This document shows, in pieces, positions 60,741-64,000 of a stretch of DNA of 64,000 bases. Below the pieces are notes generated by a model. The model ran no database searches. It was not told the DNA's origin and saw only the letters and a list, made by a program, of their open reading frames with translations. The stretch is from Pseudooceanicola spongiae (GTDB lineage: Bacteria; Pseudomonadota; Alphaproteobacteria; Rhodobacterales; Rhodobacteraceae). Made by a program: the position numbers and the translations under genes. The DNA is taken from assembly GCF_014899185.1 (NCBI RefSeq), contig NZ_CP045201.1, positions 163,501-227,500 on the forward strand. The letters are read 5' to 3'. Each line of letters begins with the position of its first letter. Within the stretch, counting starts at the first letter, position 1.

Positions 60741-61810
60741 AGGGTCTGCAGATTGTTCTGGACCATCTGCCCGACGGGCAGGGCGGTCAGGTCGAAGTTG
60801 CGGCATTGCTGGAAGACGGGCGTCTGTCGGATCTGCTGATCGACGATGCCGACCAGCCGCGCCCCGGCACGATCTATCGCGGCATCTGCGACCGGCCTGT
60901 CAAAGGACAGGGCGGGATCTTTCTGCGCACCCCCGAGGGCAATGGTTTCCTGCGTCAGATCAAGGGCATGAAGCCGGGCGAGCCGCTGCTGGTGCAGGTC
61001 ACCGGCTACGCCGAGCCGGGCAAGGCCCTGCCGCTGACGCAGCGCATCCTGTTCAAGAGCCGCTATGCCATCGTCACCCCCGGCGCGCCGGGCATCAATG
61101 TCTCGCGCTCGATCAAGGACGAGGAGCTGCGCGTGCAGGTCCTCGAGATCGCGCATGAATTGTTCGCGGATCATCCGCTGGCCCAGGGCGATGATCCTGC
61201 CGGCCTGATTCTGCGCTCGGCCTGCGCCACCGCCGATCCGGACGATGTGGCCGAGGATATCGCGGCGATGATCGCGCTGGCGACTCAGGTGCTGAACGAT
61301 TCGGGCAAAGAGGCCGAAGTGCTTCTGGAGGGCCCCGGCCCGCATGAGCTTGCCTGGCGTGACTGGTCGGGCGCGGCGGATGTGGTCGACCGCAAGGGGG
61401 CCTTCGCCGACCTCGGCGTCGATGACCTGCTCGAACGTCTGGCGCGTCCCGAAGTTGGCTTGGGTGGCGACGCCTCGATGTTCGTCGAAGTCACGCGCGC
61501 CTGCGTTGCTGTGGATGTGAACACCGGTGCCGACAATGGCCCGGCCTCGGGTCTGCGCGCCAATATCGCTGCCGCCAAGGACCTGCCGCGTCAGCTGCGT
61601 CTGCGTGGGCTGGGGGGGCAGATTTTCCTCGACCTCGCGCCGATGGGCAAGAAGGACCGTCGCCAGTTCGAAACCTCGCTGCGGGCTGCCTTCCGGCAGG
61701 ACGCGACCGAGACGGTGCTGGCCGGCTGGACGCCTCTGGGCAACTACGAACTGCAGCGCAAACGCGCCCGTCTGCCGCTGGCGCCGATCCTGAATGCGCT
61801 GCTGGGATGA
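60737..61810 (+). CDS. Ribonuclease E/G family protein, short form
   Basis: A 357-aa RNase E/G-type protein. A weak S1-like region ([20 protein letters not shown]) is near residue 45, then the RNase H-like and DNase I-like parts with the catalytic Asp residues in [13 protein letters not shown] and [16 protein letters not shown]. It is shorter than RNase G (about 490 aa) and lacks the CPxCxGxG zinc-link used for dimerisation; it ends shortly after [15 protein letters not shown]. It overlaps maf and yacG. It probably still acts on RNA, but that is family-based. Confidence 0.87.
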   Translation: MKGLQIVLDHLPDGQGGQVEVAALLEDGRLSDLLIDDADQPRPGTIYRGICDRPVKGQGGIFLRTPEGNGFLRQIKGMKPGEPLLVQVTGYAEPGKALPLTQRILFKSRYAIVTPGAPGINVSRSIKDEELRVQVLEIAHELFADHPLAQGDDPAGLILRSACATADPDDVAEDIAAMIALATQVLNDSGKEAEVLLEGPGPHELAWRDWSGAADVVDRKGAFADLGVDDLLERLARPEVGLGGDASMFVEVTRACVAVDVNTGADNGPASGLRANIAAAKDLPRQLRLRGLGGQIFLDLAPMGKKDRRQFETSLRAAFRQDATETVLAGWTPLGNYELQRKRARLPLAPILNALLG

Positions 61811-62007
61811 GCTGCCCGATCTGCGACGCTGAGGTCGATCCCAAGTACCGTCCCTTCTGCAGCAAGCGCTGCGCAGACCTTGATCTGGCGCGCTGGTTCA
61901 ACGGCAGTTACGCCGTGCCCTCGAGTGATCCCGACGACCTTGAAGCGGTCGTCGAGGCGCTGGAAGAAGAGCTGCAAAATCCGCAATCGAAACCGCGACT
62001 TTCTTAA
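61807..62007 (+). CDS. yacG: DNA gyrase inhibitor YacG
   Basis: A 66-aa zinc protein. The four Cys ligands are CPICDAEVDPKYRPFCSKRC (C-x2-C-x15-C-x3-C type), followed by the ADLDLARWFNGSYAVP motif and an acidic C-terminus. YacG proteins bind GyrB and reduce gyrase DNA binding. It overlaps the RNase E/G gene and is the last of the infA-maf-RNase-yacG run. Confidence 0.93.
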   Translation: MSCPICDAEVDPKYRPFCSKRCADLDLARWFNGSYAVPSSDPDDLEAVVEALEEELQNPQSKPRLS

Positions 62008-62054
62008 GGTTTTCAGAGGGCTGGGCGGTACAGTTTCGCCATTTCAAAATAGTT

Positions 62055-62075
62055 TTCACCTGCGGTGAAGTTTTT
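62055..62075 (+). terminator. Terminator of the infA-maf-RNase-yacG run
   Basis: TTCACC-TGC-GGTGAA-G followed by TTTTT, 48 bases after the yacG stop. A wider CAGAGGG/CCCTCTG pairing (62014-62089) surrounds it. Confidence 0.7.
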
Positions 62076-62087
62076 GCAAAAACCCTC

Positions 62088-62116
62088 TGGACACCGCCCC
62101 ACCCGTCGCCTAGAAC
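62088..62116 (+). promoter_or_regulatory. Promoter of tRNA-Phe
   Basis: TGGACA (62088-62093), a 17-bp spacer, TAGAAC (62111-62116). The -10 box lies 32 bases before the tRNA. Confidence 0.6.
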
Positions 62117-62148
62117 GCCCACACCCAGAAGGCAACGCCTTCACCCGT

Positions 62149-62223
62149 GCCCGGGTAGCTCAGGGGTAGAGCAGTGGATTGAAAATCCTCGTGTCGGTGG
62201 TTCGATTCCGCCCCCGGGCACCA
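62149..62223 (+). tRNA. tRNA-Phe (GAA)
   Basis: Acceptor GCCCGGG/CCCGGGC, D-arm GCTCAGGGGTAGAGC, anticodon loop TTGAAAA with anticodon GAA, T-arm GGTGG-TTCGATT-CCGCC, and encoded CCA. Length is 75 bases. A CCACT-TTA-AGTGG hairpin begins at the CCA end and is followed by TTCAGTTTT. Confidence 0.95.
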
Positions 62224-62381
62224 CTTTAAGTGGTTCAGTTTTAGTAGCTCCGGTTGTTCGCAACTGTAGTGAGCGCTGAGACGACCTTTCCCTTTGCAAG
62301 CCATGATGTCTGCTCTTTCGGCGGCCGCAATTTCGTTGGCCGGTGCGATGGCAGGGGCTTTCGGCCTGACCTCGTGACATG

Positions 62382-62410
62382 GTGGCGGGGGCTGTTCGCG
62401 CCCCCGCCAC
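62382..62410. terminator. Stem-loop downstream of hflC
   Basis: GTGGCGGGGGC-TGTTCGC-GCCCCCGCCAC, an 11-bp perfect stem with a 7-base loop, 23 bases past the hflC stop (minus strand). No T tract on either side, so it may act as a Rho-dependent or stability element. Confidence 0.5.
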
Positions 62411-62432
62411 TGTCTTCAGGGTTTCGCCACCT

Positions 62433-63455
62433 TCAGGGGTTCACAGCTTCGAGGCGCACCCCGAGCGCGGGGGCGCTGTCGGTTTCAGCCGGTGCGACAG
62501 GGGCCATGCCGCGCAGGTAGTGAAACAGATCGCTGTCGGTGCTCAGCACAAGCGTCGTGCCGTCCGAGATCATGTCGCCATAGGCCTGCATGGTGCGGGT
62601 GAAGGCATAGAACTCGGCGGCGCGGGGGCCATTGTTATAGGCCTGCGAATAGATCGCAGCGGCAGAGGCGTCGGCGACGCCACGGATTTCCTCGACCGCG
62701 CGATAGGCTTCGGACTGGATCTTGTTGAGATCGCGCAGACGGTTGCCGCGAATCCGCGCCGCCTCGCCATTGCCCTCGGAGAGGAAGCGTTCCGCGATCT
62801 GGCGCCGTTCGGAAATCATCCGGTCATAGATCTTGGGCCGCACGCTTTCATTGTAGTTGATCCGCTTGAAGCGGATATCCAGCAGCTCGATCCCGAAGAC
62901 CCGGACCTTTTCTGCAGCGGCGATGAAAATCTCCCGCTCGACCAGAGCGCGGCCTTTATTGATCGGGACGAGGGAGCCGATATCCTGCGCCAGCTCCTGA
63001 TCCGTCAGCAGCGTGTCGCGCAGCGGCGTGCGACCCTTGGTGGTGCGGATGATCTCGATCAGCTCATGCTTGGCGACGGCATTGCGGGTCTCGCTGCCCA
63101 GAATGTCGTCGAGGCGTGATTGCGCACTGCGTTCGTCGCGCAGGCGCAGGAAGTACTGCAGCGGATCGGTGATCTTCCAGCGCGCGAACAGGTCGACCGA
63201 GATATAGAGCTTGTCCTTGGTCGGCATGTCCGAGGGGTTGCCATCCCACTCCAGCACGCGGCGGTCGATGCGGTTGACCTCCTGAATGAAGGGTACCTTG
63301 ACCTTCAGCCCGGCGGTGGTGATCGGTTTGCCGACAGGTTTGCCGAACTGGGTGATGATGGCCTGCTCGACCTCGCCCACGGTATAGATGGCGCTGGTCC
63401 CGGCGACGGCGGCAAGAACAGCAAGGATCACGGCGATGCTGAGGGCGATTTTCAT
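62433..63455 (-). CDS. hflC: HflC, membrane protease regulator
   Basis: A 340-aa SPFH-domain protein. An N-terminal membrane anchor (IALSIAVILAVLAAVAGTSAIYTV) is followed by the stomatin/prohibitin domain: EQAIITQFGKPVGKPITTAGLKVKVPFIQEVNRIDRRVLEWDG and GVADASAAAIYSQAYNNGPRAAEFYAF. HflC forms with HflK a periplasmic ring that controls FtsH. It starts four bases inside the hflK stop. Confidence 0.95.
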   Translation of the reverse strand: MKIALSIAVILAVLAAVAGTSAIYTVGEVEQAIITQFGKPVGKPITTAGLKVKVPFIQEVNRIDRRVLEWDGNPSDMPTKDKLYISVDLFARWKITDPLQYFLRLRDERSAQSRLDDILGSETRNAVAKHELIEIIRTTKGRTPLRDTLLTDQELAQDIGSLVPINKGRALVEREIFIAAAEKVRVFGIELLDIRFKRINYNESVRPKIYDRMISERRQIAERFLSEGNGEAARIRGNRLRDLNKIQSEAYRAVEEIRGVADASAAAIYSQAYNNGPRAAEFYAFTRTMQAYGDMISDGTTLVLSTDSDLFHYLRGMAPVAPAETDSAPALGVRLEAVNP

Positions 63456-64000
63456 GGGCGTTCTCCCGGCTCGCGGTTGAGGTTGAGCAGCGGCAGAATG
63501 CCCCCGGTCGGCCCATCAACGACGATCTTGGACTGGATTTTCGGCAGCACGCTCTCCATCGTTTCGATGTAGATCCGGCGGCGGGTGACTTCGGGTGCTT
63601 TCTCGTACTCCGCCAGCAGGGCGGTAAAGCGGGCGGCGTCGCCCTCGGCCTCATTGACGCGCTTCAGGCGATAGCCGTCGGCCTCACGGATGCGCTGATC
63701 CTTCTCGCCCTCGGCCAGCGGGATCACCTTGTTGTATTCGCGGCGCGCCTCGTTGATCAGGCGCTCCTTCTCCTGCTGCGCCTGATTGACCTCGTTGAAC
63801 GACGCCTGCACCGGGCCGGGCGGGTTGATGTTCTTCAGCTGCACCTGGTCGATGCTGATGCCCATGGCGTATTTCGTGCTCAGCTCCTGCATCTTCAGCA
63901 GGGCCTCGCTCTCGATCTCCTGACGGCCGATGGTGATCACCTCGTCCACCGTGCGGTCGCCGACGACCTCGCGCATCACCGATTCAGAGACATAGCGCAG
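63452..64000 (-). CDS. hflK: HflK, C-terminal part (cut by window edge)
   Basis: About 182 residues of the C-terminal SPFH domain of HflK: YVSESVMREVVGDRTVDEVIT at the left of the protein, LKNINPPGPVQASFNEVNQAQQEKERLINEARREYN (long helix), and GPTGGILPLLNLNREPGERP at the end. The ATGA overlap with hflC couples the two. The N-terminus with the membrane span lies outside the window. Confidence 0.93.
   Translation of the reverse strand: MRYVSESVMREVVGDRTVDEVITIGRQEIESEALLKMQELSTKYAMGISIDQVQLKNINPPGPVQASFNEVNQAQQEKERLINEARREYNKVIPLAEGEKDQRIREADGYRLKRVNEAEGDAARFTALLAEYEKAPEVTRRRIYIETMESVLPKIQSKIVVDGPTGGILPLLNLNREPGERP

Overview
The window looks like a chromosomal segment of a marine-type Rhodobacteraceae (Roseobacter-group alphaproteobacterium). 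The evidence is high GC content, the murA-DUF2948-hisD-UPF0262-phosphatase-infA-maf-RNase E/G-yacG gene order, a Hint_2-domain protein, a TRAP transporter, LiuR-like MerR regulators beside beta-oxidation genes, and dispersed intergenic elements of the CATCTTGCC...AAATACTTC type. I see no insertion sequence, prophage block, CRISPR array, rRNA or plasmid origin. Genes are dense, often overlap by 1-4 bases, and read in both directions. The largest gene-poor stretch is about 6,945-7,780.

Region by region: 1-895 is the N-terminal part of a malic enzyme, running off the left edge. 1,183-5,770 is a nucleoside-salvage operon (cdd-deoA-deoB-add-upp) closed by a strong terminator. 5,853-10,814 holds a degenerate M48-like membrane protein, a Hint-domain protein without its usual cysteine, and a divergent Bcr/CflA exporter and TetR regulator. 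10,998-18,309 is a fatty-acid oxidation block (MerR regulator, acyl-CoA dehydrogenase, GST, thiolase, cupin, FadJ-type enzyme). 18,758-27,703 carries a second MerR gene, two thioesterases coupled to a MATE exporter, pyrD with two small partners, a periplasmic 5'-nucleotidase and small stress or membrane proteins.

28,017-40,472 is the most notable part. It is a catabolic cluster whose gene content and order (H, then A-B-C-D-E-F-G) match the iac genes for indole-3-acetic acid breakdown. It includes a MarR regulator and a divergent TRAP transporter, and adds a class II aldolase and a ketopantoate-reductase-like gene. Three intergenic regions of this cluster share an ACGTSAnTATT motif, which could be the regulator's operator. 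Immediately upstream, 40,648-44,516 encodes a two-subunit molybdenum hydroxylase whose large subunit is fused to a triheme cytochrome c, as in nicotinate dehydrogenase.

44,738-53,141 has an ABC exporter, an acyl-CoA synthetase, an MFS transporter, a TrkH potassium transporter and DedA-type small membrane proteins. 53,487-62,007 is the conserved murA-to-yacG block, interrupted by an accessory NTF2-GNAT-nitrilase trio. The right edge has tRNA-Phe and hflC/hflK (hflK incomplete). Three tRNA genes (Gly-TCC, Thr-GGT, Phe-GAA) each have a recognisable promoter.

A third repeat type is an 11-bp-phased CGTCGGTA array present in three intergenic regions; I do not recognise it.
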